Shown piece by piece: positions 34,253 through 46,914 of a stretch of DNA of 64,000 nt (position 1 is its first letter; every line of letters begins with the position of its first letter). The stretch comes from Fragilariopsis cylindrus CCMP1102 (lineage: Eukaryota; Bacillariophyta; Bacillariophyceae; Bacillariales; Bacillariaceae). Both the position numbers and the translations under genes were made by a program. The stretch spans positions 1-64,000 of the forward strand of contig FMBT01000413.1 of the NCBI GenBank assembly GCA_900095095.1, written 5' to 3'. The notes beneath the pieces are model-generated. The model had not been told where the DNA came from, ran no database searches, and worked only from the letters and a program-made list of their open reading frames with translations.

Positions 34253-35398
34253 ATGAATTTCAATTTCAATAGTACAGAACAAACACAAACACAAACCTTT
34301 CTTACTATCAAAGCAATGAGAAAACAGGAAGAGAATAATGGTTACACCATCTCGGATTATCTTGCTGAATTACCACTACCCACCATGATACAGACTCAGA
34401 CTGATACTGCAGCTGCTGCCAGTAATACTCCTGTCGTCGTTGATACTACAGTTGTGGATGCATCCTGTCGATTTGTGATGGCCACGTGGATGAATACAGT
34501 CTGTGATTATTGTCATTATAATAAAGAAACAGTGGAAATTGCATTATCCTGTCTGGATCGATTCGTAATGTCGCAACAGTCGCAGTCATCATCCACAACT
34601 GCTGAAGTTGGTAGTTTATTAAATAATATAATATTACAAGATCGACAGGTATATCAATTGGCTGCCATGACAGCATTTTATATTAGTATTAAATTGAATG
34701 AAGAAGAAGTAATGGATCCCAATACGATATCCGCATTAAGTCGTGGTGTACATACCTCCAAATCAATCATCGAAATGGAATCTACAATATTAGTAGCATT
34801 GCAATGGCGTGTCCATCCACCCACCTCTATGAGTTTTGTACGACTAATAGTAATACAACTTAATAATTTGGTATCATCATCAACATCATCATCGTCGTCA
34901 TCAATAATAACGGATTCGATGAAAGAAATTATAATAGAAGAAACAAAAACTGAAATTGAAACTCTTGTGAATGAATATGATTTTTGTACCTATAATGCAT
35001 CATTAATTGCAGTTGCATGTTTATTAAATTCAATGGAAGAAAATGTTGAAAATATTGGATTTTATGATAAATTTGAAAAAATAATTATTGGTACTATATT
35101 AGACATTGATCTATGTTGTGTACAAGATTTACGTATTGAAATACAAGAATTTAGATTAGATACGAAATGCAGTACTACTAGTAATAGTGGTGTTGGAATG
35201 CGTGATGCAACAACAGACACAACCACAACCATAACCACGACCACGACGGATACAAATAGTAGTCCATCAAATAATAATGATAATACTATAATATCAAAGG
35301 ACAAAGATGGCAGTAACAGTAATAATGGTGGTGGTGGTTTTTATTCAACAAGTCCACGTGCAGTCGCGACGACAACAGCGAACGGTGTTCTTTGCTAG
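34253..35398 (+). CDS. Diatom-type cyclin
   Basis: A cyclin N-terminal box spans about residues 25-200: 'CRFVMATWMNTVCDYCHYNK' then ETVEIALSCLDRFVMSQ (the family's R..M..W...V.D.......ETV..A....DRF), 'YQLAAMTAFYISIKLNEEE', 'ISALSRGVH', 'IIEMESTILVALQWRVHPPT'. The WR..PPT end and the SRG motif fit the expanded diatom-specific cyclins, which are thought to couple nutrient or light status to division; that role is known for the group and not shown here. The second half holds a Ser run, a weaker helical domain ('YDFCTYNASLIAVACLLNSM') consistent with a cyclin C-lobe, and a Thr/Asn/Gly-rich disordered tail. No destruction box is obvious to me. Single exon, 381 aa. Confidence 0.88.
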   Translation: MNFNFNSTEQTQTQTFLTIKAMRKQEENNGYTISDYLAELPLPTMIQTQTDTAAAASNTPVVVDTTVVDASCRFVMATWMNTVCDYCHYNKETVEIALSCLDRFVMSQQSQSSSTTAEVGSLLNNIILQDRQVYQLAAMTAFYISIKLNEEEVMDPNTISALSRGVHTSKSIIEMESTILVALQWRVHPPTSMSFVRLIVIQLNNLVSSSTSSSSSSIITDSMKEIIIEETKTEIETLVNEYDFCTYNASLIAVACLLNSMEENVENIGFYDKFEKIIIGTILDIDLCCVQDLRIEIQEFRLDTKCSTTSNSGVGMRDATTDTTTTITTTTTDTNSSPSNNNDNTIISKDKDGSNSNNGGGGFYSTSPRAVATTTANGVLC

Positions 35399-35450
35399 CT
35401 ACCCTAGCTACCCTAGCTACCCTAGCTACCCTAGCTACCCTAGCTGTAGT
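35396..35450. repeat. 9-bp minisatellite starting at the cyclin stop codon
   Basis: Five to six perfect copies of TAGCTACCC. The first three bases of the array are the TAG stop codon of the cyclin gene, so the array forms the start of the 3' untranslated region. Confidence 0.9.
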
Positions 35451-36893
35451 TCGTTTACTATCCTACAGTAACTACACTTTTGTGCACCTGTACCTACTAT
35501 AACAATTAAACTTTAACGTTAACTTAATGCATACATACAATACATACATTTTACAAACACAAAGAACAAATACTACTGATAGATAGTTCTTTGCCAGTAT
35601 TAATACGTAGTAGGACTGTAGTAAAATGCAGTGATTTATTGGATCTATACGCACAATAAATATAACAAAACGTGAAGACGTCGAATAGCTATTAATAGAA
35701 TTGTGCATCGGGGAAGTAAATGACAGAGGAAACAACAGGAGTAGAAAATAGATTTGTTCTTTTCACCCATATCATAAAACAAATATCCATCCAAACAAGA
35801 CTAAACCATCACGTCTCCAAAACTCAAATTCAGTCCCCCCACTATACCCCCCCCATATCCCCCCTCCCCGAAACCCCTCCGGAGGTAACAATTTCTTAAT
35901 GAAATTTATCAAACCAGCTGTTGTGTTAGAGAGCAGTACAAGTAGTAATTGAACGACGCATCCTCCTTTTACAGTGTATTCGTAAGGGGGAAAGATGGGA
36001 AACGAAGATTTATACAAAACAGCTGCTTTGTCAGAACGACGCAGCATTCTCAGAGAATAAAAAAAGAATGTGTTGGTTTCTTGGTGTCTTTTAACTTGGA
36101 TGTTGCATACAGAGAGAAGAATGATACAGTATATGTACTTCGATTATCATGATTATTATCCACAAAAAGTATAGAGGAAAGCTCCGCATCCTATATTTAG
36201 CACAAGTAGGTTAAATTCTACATTGTTCAATACAATATTGCTGAAATATGCATGTTGCTAATAGTTATTAATCGATCTTCAAATGATTATTTTCAACACG
36301 GAATCCTTGGTTTCCGCAAACAGCAATATTTTTGTTACAACGTTAGGTCGGCAACGATTGTTAACGAATTCAGTACCACACCAAGCATGTCATTTGTTCC
36401 AGTTTCCTTTATCACTTGCACAAGCATACGTGCTTTCACATTTGCGACCACACTGCATAATGTGCTCATGTACATGACCATGTCCGTTACTACGTCCATC
36501 GACGCCAGGTATTCATTTGTATTTGTTTGTTTGTTTGTTTGTTTAGATTGATTTGTTTAGATTGATTTGTTTAGATTGATTTGTTTCCTTTGCTTTTTGA
36601 TTTTGTGAGAGCCGAGCTATTGCATTAAAGAATCGTTATCATGATAGTTGTATTGGTTATCATTGGACCGGTAGTCATGGTGTTTTGACAAGTGACGTGA
36701 ATGTTGCTTAGTTCGGTCTGATCGAAACAGACTACGCGTACTACAGTAATACAGTAAGTGCATCTGATAATGCACGTCTGACGTGCCTTTCTTAAGCACA
36801 AGGCAAGACGACACCAAAAAAAGTCCAGTCGCTCACGACTCAAGAACCATCACCATTAATCGCCAGGAAAATTAGATATATTCTCAACCACTA
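35451..36893. other. Gene-free stretch with a possible cysteine-rich remnant
   Basis: A C-rich stretch is at 35836-35885 and TTTGT repeats at 36515-36590. On the minus strand at about 36500-36290 one frame reads HGHVHEHIMQCGRKCESTYA and, after an interruption, 'WCGTEFVNNRCRPNVV'. The spacing of Cys residues looks like a protein domain but I cannot name it, and it is not open. Confidence 0.3.
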
Positions 36894-39800
36894 TTAAATG
36901 CTTATATCAGACTCAAAAACACCAATTTTCAACATAAGATCTATTTTCAACTCTTGTTCGGCTTTCTTGTCCAAATTTTTAGTTTCTTTCTTGCTTTCCT
37001 TTTGACTCTTTTGACTCTTTGGACTCTTTGAACTCTTTGGACTCTTTTGACTCTTTTGACTCTTTGTAGTTGGAGCAGGACTTGGTTCCGCATTGGGGAC
37101 GAAACTTGGTGCGCCACTCGGATCAAGACTAACAGAGCTAGGTACCTTACTTGGCTTTTGACTTGGCTTTTGACTTGGCTTTTGACTTGGCTTTTGACTT
37201 GGCTTTTGACTTGGCTTTTGACTTGGCTTTTGACTTGGCTTTCGGCTTGGCTTTTGACTTGGCTTTTGACTTGGCTTTTGACTTGGCTTTTGACTTGGCT
37301 TTCGGCTTGGCTTTTGACTTGGCTTTTGATCTGGCTGAACGCCACCAGGCCTGCATTTTCTATTGCATGTTGCAGGACAAAAGTTTCGAACTCTCTTTCC
37401 ACCAGATTTAGGTTGTATCTTTTTACATCTCTTGACAGGTTTTAAAGCAACGTACAGATCACATGTAAATTTCCGATTGCCTTTGAATCGGAATGTCTTC
37501 AAATTTTCACACTTACCGCGTGGAGTCTCGCATTTTCTATTGCATGTTGCAGGACAAAATTTTCTGACTTTTTTTCCACCAGAATTAGGTTGTATCTTTT
37601 TACATCTCTTCGTGGGTTTGAAAGCAACGTATGAATCACACGTTCGTGACGAATCGCCTTCAAATTTAAAGTCAAGATCATCTGAACAGTCAAAGATGGG
37701 TGCAGGACTGGGCAGTCGAGCCGGTGGTTCTGGAGTAGGAACCAAAGTTGGTGAAACAATCGGATCAAAACTAGGACCGGAGCTAACCCCAACCCCTATC
37801 AAAAAAGTAGGATTCATACTTGGATTGGAAGTGGGTACAGCACTGGGTAATGAACTTGGTTTTGAACTCGGGACAAAACTTGGTGCGCCGCTCGGATCTA
37901 GACTGGGAAGAAAACTAGCTACCATACTCGGCAAAAGACTTGGCTTTTGACTTGGAATAGAACTTGGCAATGAACTTGGTTCAGTACTAGGTAATGAACT
38001 TGGTTTCGAACTCGGGACAAAACTTGGTACCATATTCGGTAAAAGACTAGAAACAGAGGTAGGTACCATACTTGGAAAAAAACTCGGATTTTGACTTGGA
38101 ATGGAACTTGGCAATAAACTTGGTACAGTACTAGGCAATGAACTTGGTTTTGAACTTGGAACAAAACTGGGTACCATACTCGGCAAAAGACTTGGCTTTT
38201 TACTTTGTACAGCACTAGGTACTGAACTTGGTTTCGAACTCGGGACAAAACTTGGAGCTCCGCTTGGATCAAGACTAGGAATGGAACTAGGAGCAGCACT
38301 CGGTAACAGACTTGGAAGGGAACTGGGTGCAAGGCTTTCGCTTGGTTCCGCAGTTGCTGTGGGTACGGAACTAGGTGCAGCACTTGTGGTGGGTGCATTG
38401 TTTGAACTAGGGATGGAACTTGGATGAACACTAGGGGTAAAGCTAGGAACACCACTTGGTGCAAGACTAGGAGTGGAACTTGGTACAGCACTAGGCACTG
38501 CACTCGGTTTCGAACTAGGGACAGAACTTGGAGCTCCGCTCGGATCAAGACTAGGCACTGCACTTGGTTTCGAACTCAGGAATAAACTTGGAGCTCCGCT
38601 CGGATCAAGACTAGGAACAGAGCTGGGAACACTAGTTGGCACAAAACTCGGAACAGAACTAGGAGCAGCACTTGGTAAAAGACTCGGAAGGGAACTAGGA
38701 GCAGCACTCGGTAAGAAACTCGGAAGCGAACTGGGTGCAAGGTGTGGTTCCGCAGTTGCAGTAGGTACAGAACTAGGTGAAGCACTTGTGGTGGGTCCAT
38801 TACTTAAGCTTGGTAGATTACTGAGAAACAAGCTCGGTGCCAAACTGGGGACAGAACTAGGTGCGCCGCTTGGATGAACACTAGCAGTAAAGCTAGGAAT
38901 TGTACTGGATGCACCACTCGGATCAAATCTAGGGGCAGCGCTGGGAACAAAGCTAGGTACCATACTCGGAGAAAGACTTGGTTTTTGACTTGGAATGGAA
39001 CTTGGCAATAAACTTGGTTTCGAACTTGGGACAAGACTTGGTACCATACTCGGAGAAAGACTTGGTTTTTGACTTGGAATAGAACTTGGGGCGCCACTTG
39101 GATCAAGACTAGGAACAGAGCTAGGTACATACTAGCAAAAACTTGGCTTTTGATTGGAATAGAACTTGGAAGCACTGACTTGATACAGCACTAGGCACTG
39201 AACTTGGTGCGCCACTCAGTTCTAGGCTAGGAACAAAGCTTGGTACAATACTAGGCAAAAGACTTGGCTTTTGACTTGGCAATAAACTTGGTCCAGCACT
39301 AGGCGCTGAACTTGGTGTGCCGCTCGGATCAAGACTAGGAACAAAGCTAGGTACCATACTCGGCAAAAGACTTGGCTTTTGACTTGGAATAGAACTTGGA
39401 ACAGCACTCTGTACAGCACTAGGCACTGAACTTGGTGTGCCGCTCGGATCATGACTAGGAACAGAGCTAGGTACCAGACTCGGCAAAAGACTTGGCTTTT
39501 GACTTGGAATAGAACTTGGAACAGCACTTGGAACAGCACTAGGTGATGAACTTGGTGTGCCGCTCGGATCATGACTAGGAACAGAGCTAGCTACCATACT
39601 CGGCAAAAGACTTGGCTTTTGACTTGGAATAGAACTTGGCAATGAACTTGGTACAGCACTAGGTGATGAACTTGGTACCTCACTCGGATCATGACTAGGA
39701 ACAGAGCTAGGTACCATACTCGGCAAAAGACTTGGTTCTTGAATTGGAATGGAACTTGGCAATAAACTTGGTACAGCACTAGGCACTGCACTTGGTGCGC

Positions 39801-41201
39801 CGCTTGGATCTAGACTGGGAACAGAGCTAGGAGAAGCACTTGGAACAGAACTCGGTGTTTGACTTGGAATAGAACTTGGAACAGCACTTGACACAGAGCT
39901 TGGTGCATTGCTCGGATCTAGACTAGGAACAGAGCTAGGAGAAGCACTTGGAACAGAACTTGGTGAAAGACTGGGTCCGAAACTCGGTAAGGAACTAGGA
40001 GTAGTACTTGGGACAGAACTTGGGACAGAACTTGGTGCACCACTTGGTACCATACTAGGCAAAAGACTTGGCTTTTGACTTGGAATAGAACTCGGCAATG
40101 AACTTGGTCCAGCACTAAGCGCTAAACTTGGGGCGCCGCTCGGAACAAGACTAGGAATAGAGCTAGGTACCATACTAGGCAAAAGACTTGGCTTTTGACT
40201 TGGAATGGAACTTGGCAATGAACTTGGTACAGCACTAGGCACTGCACTTGGTGCGCCGCTCGGATCAAGACTAGGAACAGAGCTAGGTACCAGACTCGGC
40301 AAAAGACTTGGCTTTTGACTTGGAGTAGAACTTGGAACAGCACTTGGTACACTGCTCGGATCTAGACTAGGAACAGAACTAGGAGAAGCACTTGGAACAG
40401 AACTTGGTGAATGACTGGGCCGAAAGTGGTATGGAACTAGGAGTAGTACTTGGATAGTACTTGGGATAGAACTTGGGACAGAACTTGGTTCATAACTTGG
40501 TGCACCGCTCGGATCCAGACTAGGAACAGAGCTAGGAGACGAACTAGGTACAGCGCTCGGAATGAAGCTGGGTTCTAGACTAGGGAGAGAACTTGGTGCA
40601 CCACTTGGATCAAGACTTGGATGGAACTTGGTCCAGCACTGGGCATAGAACTTGGTTCCAAACTGGGCAGGCTACTTGGAATTGAACTAGGAGCTGAACT
40701 AGGAGCAGCACTTGGAGATAAAGTTGGTTCCACACTTGGTATAGCGCTCGGTACAGAACTTGGGAAAGTACTTGGTCTAGAACTGGGTAAAAGACTTGGT
40801 AGAGAGCTTGGTTCAAAACTGGGCAGAAGACTTGGTTCCCCACTCGGAATTGCACTTGGAATGGAACTCGGAATGGAACTCGGATGAGCACTTGGAATTG
40901 AACTAGGCATTGAGCTGGGTTCCAGACTAGGGAGTGAACTTGGTGCACCACTTGGATCAAGACTTGGGATGGAACTGGGCCCAGCACTTGGCATAAAACT
41001 TGGTTCTAAACTAGGCAATGAACTTGGTTTCGAACTCGGGTCAAAACTTGGTACCATACTCGGCAAAAGACTTGGAACAAAACTTGGTGCTACGCTAGGA
41101 TCACGACTAGGAACAGAACTCGGGATAAAACTAGGAGCAGGAGTCGCCGTTATGGAAACGGGAGCAAGTAACAAGCTGACGCAAGCAAAAGTTAACTTCA
41201 T
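36894..41201 (-). pseudogene. PSxxPS repeat surface protein with two ShKT-like domains, frame-interrupted
   Basis: The gene starts at 41201 with a signal peptide (MKLTFACVSLLLAPVSITA) and goes directly into hundreds of residues of PSxxPS repeats (for example 'PSLDPSGAPSSVPSSKPSAV'). Near the end are two six-cysteine modules of about 53 residues (about 37690-37530 and 37510-37350), each with C....F.F......TC..YVA.KP..RCKK......K.VR.FCPATCNRKC. That is the ShKT-like pattern common in diatom extracellular proteins. A homogeneous (KPSQ/KPSR) tract, and a Ser/Lys-rich C-terminus follow. The open reading is split into three long blocks (41201-40575, 40302-39121, 39047-36894), the first and last in the same frame, with a few frame changes between them. 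Such proteins are secreted and thought to be cell-wall or matrix components. The breaks could be real decay or base errors in a very repetitive region. Confidence 0.75.
37150..37335 (-). repeat. 12-bp tandem repeat coding KPSQ
   Basis: About fifteen near-perfect copies of a 12-base unit ('cttggcttttga' on the plus strand) code the tetrapeptide KPSQ on the minus strand, with two or more units changed to KPSR. Units are far more alike than the PSxxPS repeats upstream, which suggests recent expansion. Confidence 0.9.
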
Positions 41202-42366
41202 AATGATTGATGATTGATGATGATGATGATGATGATGATTTTTCTATTGCAGGTTGTCGGCTGATGGTTGATAGTTTGTTCTTTTTTTAACATATGAATC
41301 GGAAATGAAAGGACTGCAGGAAAACTGGAGGAAGTGAAAGGGGGGGAGGAGGGGTGGATAAAACAATAATGTGAGCAAAATAAAATATATGTACGTATTG
41401 ATATATGCACATAATAATCAAATCGTTATTGTACAAAGACGACGGATGCAACCACGTGCATAATATTACTGTATATGATGATTAACAAAAATGAGATCCT
41501 AGTATAAAGTATGCTGTTGTTGTTGTTGTTGTTGTTGTTTGCATATGAAAATGAACATAGATGATTGACGTAATGTAATGCAATACAATGCAATACAATG
41601 TAATATAATGTAATAGTCTGGATCATTGCTGTCGTATCATGACTATTGTCCGTAGCTGTTTCAATTTGTATTTATTTGTATTGCAATTGGTACTGTTGAT
41701 GTAGTATATGAAGCGTTGTTGCTGTACGTGGTGCTGCATCTGTATCGATGTAGCACTGTAGTTACACTATCAATTGTAATAATTCTAGTAATTGTATTTG
41801 GACAGTAGTACAATACAGTGCAGTCGTCAGCGTGATCCGTACGGAAGGTACATGTTCAACCCACGCTTTAGTCCATATCAAATTAACTCATCAGCAGAAT
41901 TTCACATTGCATAGTATCATTACTATTAATGGTGCTATTCGAGTATGCAAAAATTGTAACATTACTACCGTACCGTTTGTACCATTCTAGCATACCATTA
42001 GTACCATTTCAACCACAACCAGTTTTCATACCAATTGACTGGATAGTTTCTCAATAACTAGTACGACGTATGATGTACTGCAATTTCGCGTTTCGATTTC
42101 AATCCATAATGTCTCTTCTCGTGGTCGATATTATAATTTAACCCGTGAGGGTGTTGTTGTTATTATTGTTATCATCGTTATCGTTATCGTTATCGTTGTT
42201 GTTGTCGTTGTCTTGGTTTAGTCTTGGTGTTGTCGCGCCGTCCAGATTGCTGTACATAGTAGGTAGTCGTGTTGTTATTGTGACCCTCCTATTTATAGCT
42301 AGTTGCATTGCTGTTGTGCTCGTGCTTGTTGTTGTAGTTGTTGTTGTAGTTGTTATCATTATTATC

Positions 42367-42400
<34 letters not shown>

Positions 42401-43640
42401 ACATTATTTCCTATTATTGTTGTGCCGAATTGCTGATGCCATCGTGTCTTCGTTGACGTATACAGTAATCTCATTCAAAATAGCAACGTACAGTATCTAA
42501 TACAATTTAATTCGTGGTACTTACATTTTTTAGGATATCGATTGGAAGGGTAATACTCGGTAGTCTTTATGGCTTCTTTTACTGTATTGTTGTTTTGAGG
42601 AAAGCTCTTTATAGTCTGACAGTTACTAGTACGGTAGTTTCGTACAAATACAATGTAACGTAAGATTGTATGTGATAATGTCTTTGGTCATTAACTTGTC
42701 TTGTCGTTTTTCATGTAATCTTAGTCAGGATGAGTGGTTAGCGTATTACTTTCCCATTTTCCATACACATTAATTTTGTATTCAAATCAACGACCTTATT
42801 TCCATGCTACAATTTCACGAGACTACTTTTAGAAGTGCGCTGGGTATCATACTAGTAGCAACATATGGCGAAGGGCGAACTTGACACTTAGCTAGAATAG
42901 AAATGGTTCGCATTTTTTTATTCTCCGTAAACGGGTCATACTACGACTACCGTATTGTAGCTTGAGTATATATATATATAAATATATATGGCGTATCTAC
43001 AGTACGCGAGTGCTTATCTTCACAAATAACGTAACCCCCACAACATGGGGATAATTTCCCTGCCACAACTACTTAAACACTTACTCCGAACTGGCTGTAG
43101 TTCAAGCGATTGTTTTTTTTCTCCTCACACTTTTGTAAGGGAATCAGGTATGACTGTGCGCGTCAAATGTCTCTCTTCGCGACATAATAAATAAATGTTG
43201 TATGCATTAAGACTCAATTCGTTTTTTTAAACTTCGCTTTATCATTATTTTTTGAAAATGATATTTTCGTGACAAAAACACTGAATATATCACGACGTGC
43301 TATGTCGAATCTAGAGTCTCCACTCACGTAGAAATTCCCCTGTAGAACGCGCATCATTAATTTATATTCAAAATGTATATAACATTGTAGCGTGCGCGCC
43401 AAAATTTCGCGATACACATACTGCAAATCTAACTGTCACTTTTTCAACGCCAACACGAGCTATCGTGTGGTTCAACTCAATAGAAATCGATTAAAAACAG
43501 CATAGACACCTCATTTCCTCTATTAACCGAAACCGCTTTTGGTATTTAGTTGATTGCATTAAGTAAAAGCTATTCCCAAAAGCGGCTTCAGTTAAACGGA
43601 TTTCTAGTATGACATACTTAAGCTCACTTTTCAGCGTACG
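41202..43640. other. Gene-free stretch with microsatellites
   Basis: ATG/GATGAT repeats follow the signal peptide start. A GTTGTT tract is at 41511-41540, AATGTAATGC repeats at 41570-41615, and a long TTATTG/CATTAT compound tract at 42150-42410 that opens several spurious frames. Nothing here looks like a gene. Confidence 0.45.
43523..43595. repeat. TTAA-bounded 73-bp inverted repeat
   Basis: The arms TTAACCGAAACCGCTTTTGG and CCAAAAGCGGCTTCAGTTAA pair at 18 of 20 positions around a ~33-base loop. Both arms start or end with TTAA. It may be a tiny remnant of a TTAA-type element or just a stable hairpin. Confidence 0.6.
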
Positions 43641-45320
43641 AATATAAAAAAAATTAAAAACTAAATCATGTCCAAATTTTACTAGTATTTTGTTAGTCTA
43701 GTATGTTATAACAACTTTAGCATCAAATATATACACCTGAAAAGTCATTTTTTTGGAAAATTAAACTATGAAGTTTACAATTGACCTATTGGATGGAGAA
43801 TTACTATATTCCTTAGTCTCCTAAGACTACTGGTATCTCATAATGTAGGCTCACACACAGCACACAGCATCTTTATATGAAATTGCTTTGTTCTGGACAC
43901 AAAGCAGGGTAGAACTTCCAGGAAAATACTTTTTTTGGGTCAGGGAGAGTTCCTCTACCTTACCATGTGTGTAACAGATATTGGTCTTAAAAAAATTGGA
44001 AGGAACTTTTTCTAGTTCGCGTACACATACCTGTACGCTGACCAGCCTGTAACGCACCATGTTACTAGTTAATTTGATACGGCTATTATTGTTGGTACAC
44101 CAACTTTTTTTGGAAAATAAAATGATGGAACCCATTATATGCTTAATATTTATATGTATGCACAACAGTGGGTACATCCAGGGGTTTACTTTCTTCGTCA
44201 AGGAACAAAAACTAATAAATACCCTATTTTAGCTAAAATCCACTTTAAATAATTTTGCACGAGATGTACCATATGACCAAATGCCCCAACGGTTCGGCTT
44301 TAGGTGGGTTAGTTTATTTTATGAGTATATGTGTGAAAATACATGTCAAAATTTGTTTTGGAGCATAAATCAGTCCCACAGTGATTATTTTAAGTACGGT
44401 CCTTGACTGCATTTTATGAAATATTTTTGAAAACAGGGGTATCTGCAATTACATCCAAAATAATGTGGGTTGGGATGATGATGGTTTCTATCCAAAGTAA
44501 TAGTGTATGAGGACCTTACCTAACCCTCCTATCATTATTTTGTATGTGTGGTTGAAGAGAAAATGTAGATTTAGCTGGGTAGTATGCACTCAAATCAGTC
44601 CTATTTTGTAACAAAATGCACCAAAAACATTCTTGTTTGGAATGGTTCAAATGTAGAACTTTGTTTTCTTTGGTGAACCAGCCTCCATATAGTGTATTAG
44701 GACCTTGCCTAACCCTCCTATCACTTTTTCATATGTGTGGTTGAAGAGAAATGTAGATATGGCTGGGGAGGTATGCACTACAATCAGTCCTATTTTTGTG
44801 GAATGGTGTGTTTATTATTTATTTTAATATATAGAAATGACAAAACAAATGCAAGCTATACTAGTCTATCTTAACAAACTAGGATGGATATGGTTGGTTG
44901 GTGTTTCAATGCATCAGCTCACTGTCACACTCATTAACAGTGTTGGTTGTGATATAGAATATGAGAAACATCCTGTTGGTTGTTGTTGCATTAAAATAAG
45001 TAGATACATGTAGAACAGCAGCTGCACACGTATTACTTTTGTACAGTTACTTTGGTGTTATCTTATGCATGTAGTTGATGTTGTTGACTAATTATTTTGG
45101 AAAAAAAAGTGATGGTAGCAACTATATACATAATATAAATCCACACAATGCATAACTATCCTCCTGGACCATTATTGGCAGAACGATACACGTAGAACAG
45201 CAGCTGCACACGTATTACTTTTGTACAGTTACTTTGGGTGTTATCTTATGCATGTAGTTGATGTTGTTGACTAATTATTTTGGAAAAAAAAAGTGATGGT
45301 AGCAACTATATATATGATAT
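43641..45320 (+). mobile_element. Family A element, left-end copy
   Basis: Begins 'aatataaaaaaaattaaaaa', a slightly expanded version of the family end, followed by the shared terminal sequence up to about 43970. The interior to about 45000 is the mirror image of 1-1220. It includes a 190-bp direct repeat (about 44503-44612 and 44693-44800, mark 'cctaaccctcctatca') and a 182-bp direct repeat (about 45011-45130 and 45193-45310, mark 'cagcagctgcacacgtatta'). No right terminal repeat was found, so the right boundary is approximate. It is preceded by CGTACG, as is the mirrored end at 1218-1223. Confidence 0.65.
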
Positions 45321-45725
45321 AACTAGCCCAAATTGATTTAAACTATGGAGATTATTTAGTTTTTTAAATCTTATTTGGAGATTATTTAGTTTTTATTATT
45401 TGATTTTGGCAGTTAAAATGTGGGTCTGAAACGAAATAAAAAATCGACCGTTAGGTGATTTTCTATATAATATTTGAATATCGCGCATGGCAGCCGCAGT
45501 ACTGAGTGGAGACTCTAGAATCGACTGACTCCCTCGACTCGACTCACTCAATCGATATATAGTGATATACAAGTAAGTGGTATGAAGTTTTCTATTTGGG
45601 GGTTTTCCTGAGAACTAGTGTTTTTAACTACCTATTTTTTAGATCCCTAAAAGTGTAACTGGTTATTTTTAATAATCCCCCCAAAATTAGCATTTGGGAC
45701 ACAAAATAGCCCAAATTGAATTCTC
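45321..45725. other. Spacer between two family A elements
   Basis: Contains a short direct repeat of 'ggagattatttagtttt' near 45345-45390. No gene seen. Confidence 0.35.
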
Positions 45726-45964
45726 AATATAAAAACTAAATCATGCCTAAAATTTTACTAGTATTTGTTAGTGTTAGTATATAATAACAACTTTAGCATC
45801 GAGGACATACACCTAAAAAGTCATTTTTTTCGGAAAATTTAACTATGAAGTTTAAGATTGACCTATTGGATGGAGAACTGTTATATTCCTTTTGTCTTGT
45901 AAGCCTACTGGTATCTCACAATGTAGGCTCACAACCAGCACACATTTTAGGGAATTAAAATGTA

Positions 45965-46850
45965 TGTGTACACACAACAAAATATCTCATTTGAAAGTGT
46001 TGGAAAGGACAATACCGGATGGGTCAGGTGCACTAGCATCCATATAGTGTATTAGAACATTGTGTATGCCTACTACAAGTTTTTTGTTCCTGTGGTTGTG
46101 GAATAAAATTTGTTTTGCTAATGTGGTAGGCACACAAATAACGAGATTTTTGATCAAAATGAACGACAAAATATCTCATTTGGAAGTGTTGCAAAGGACA
46201 ATACCGGATGAGTCGGGTGTAGTATCATTCTTATATTATACTAAAACACTGTAGTTGCCTCCTACCATTTTTTTGTTCCTGTGGTTGTTGAATAAATTAC
46301 AATCTGGTGTTGTGGAAAGCACACAAACAAAATGATTTTCAATCAAAATGAACCACAAAATATCTCATTTGGAAGTGTTGCAAGGGACAGTACCGGATGG
46401 GTCGGGTGCATAAACATTCACATAGTGTACTAGAGCATTTTGTATGCCTCCTACAAGTTTTTTGTTCCTGTGGCTGTGGAATAAAATTTGTTTTGCTAAT
46501 GTGGTAGGCACACAAAAAAATGATTTTTGTTCAAAAATGAACCACAAAATATCTCATTTGAAAGGGTTGTAGGGGACAACATCAAATAGGCTGACTGCAC
46601 TAATGTCCACATAGTGAACTAGAACATTGTGTTTGCCCCCTACTACTTTATATTCCTGTGGTTGAGGAATAAAATTCATTTTGCTGTTGTGGCAGGCACA
46701 AAAACAACAAGATTTTGGATCAGAAATAAATAATGAACACAAAAAATCTTATTTGAAAGGGTTGCAGAAGACAACACCAGATGGGTTGGGTGCACTAGCA
46801 TTCACATAGTGTATTAGAACATTGTGTTCCCCCCCTACCATCCCTGGTGG
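45965..46850 (-). repeat. 190-bp tandem array, inverted relative to the 5903 array
   Basis: Five copies with about 188-195-base spacing, judged from 'ggacaataccggatgggtc' type marks near 46008, 46196, 46386, 46573 and 46768. Each unit contains 'tttttgttcctgtggttg' and 'acaaaatatctcatttg', the complements of the marks in the array at 5903-6760. Confidence 0.85.
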
Positions 46851-46914
46851 TTTCTGGCTGGTAACATTTTTATCTCACAAATTGCTTAACGAAGTTTGGT
46901 TATTTGAATATTAA

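Noticed and set aside
36252-36551. Plus-strand 99-codon frame
   Set aside because: Composition is unconvincing; the minus strand of the same stretch has a more protein-like Cys pattern but is interrupted.
37151-37445. Plus-strand frames reading (FDLA) or (LTWL) repeats
   Set aside because: They are antisense shadows of the KPSQ/PSxxPS coding repeats, where a 12-base period keeps every frame open.
42138-42456. Open frames in both strands around 42.1-42.4 kb
   Set aside because: They are products of the TTATTG/CATTAT compound microsatellite.
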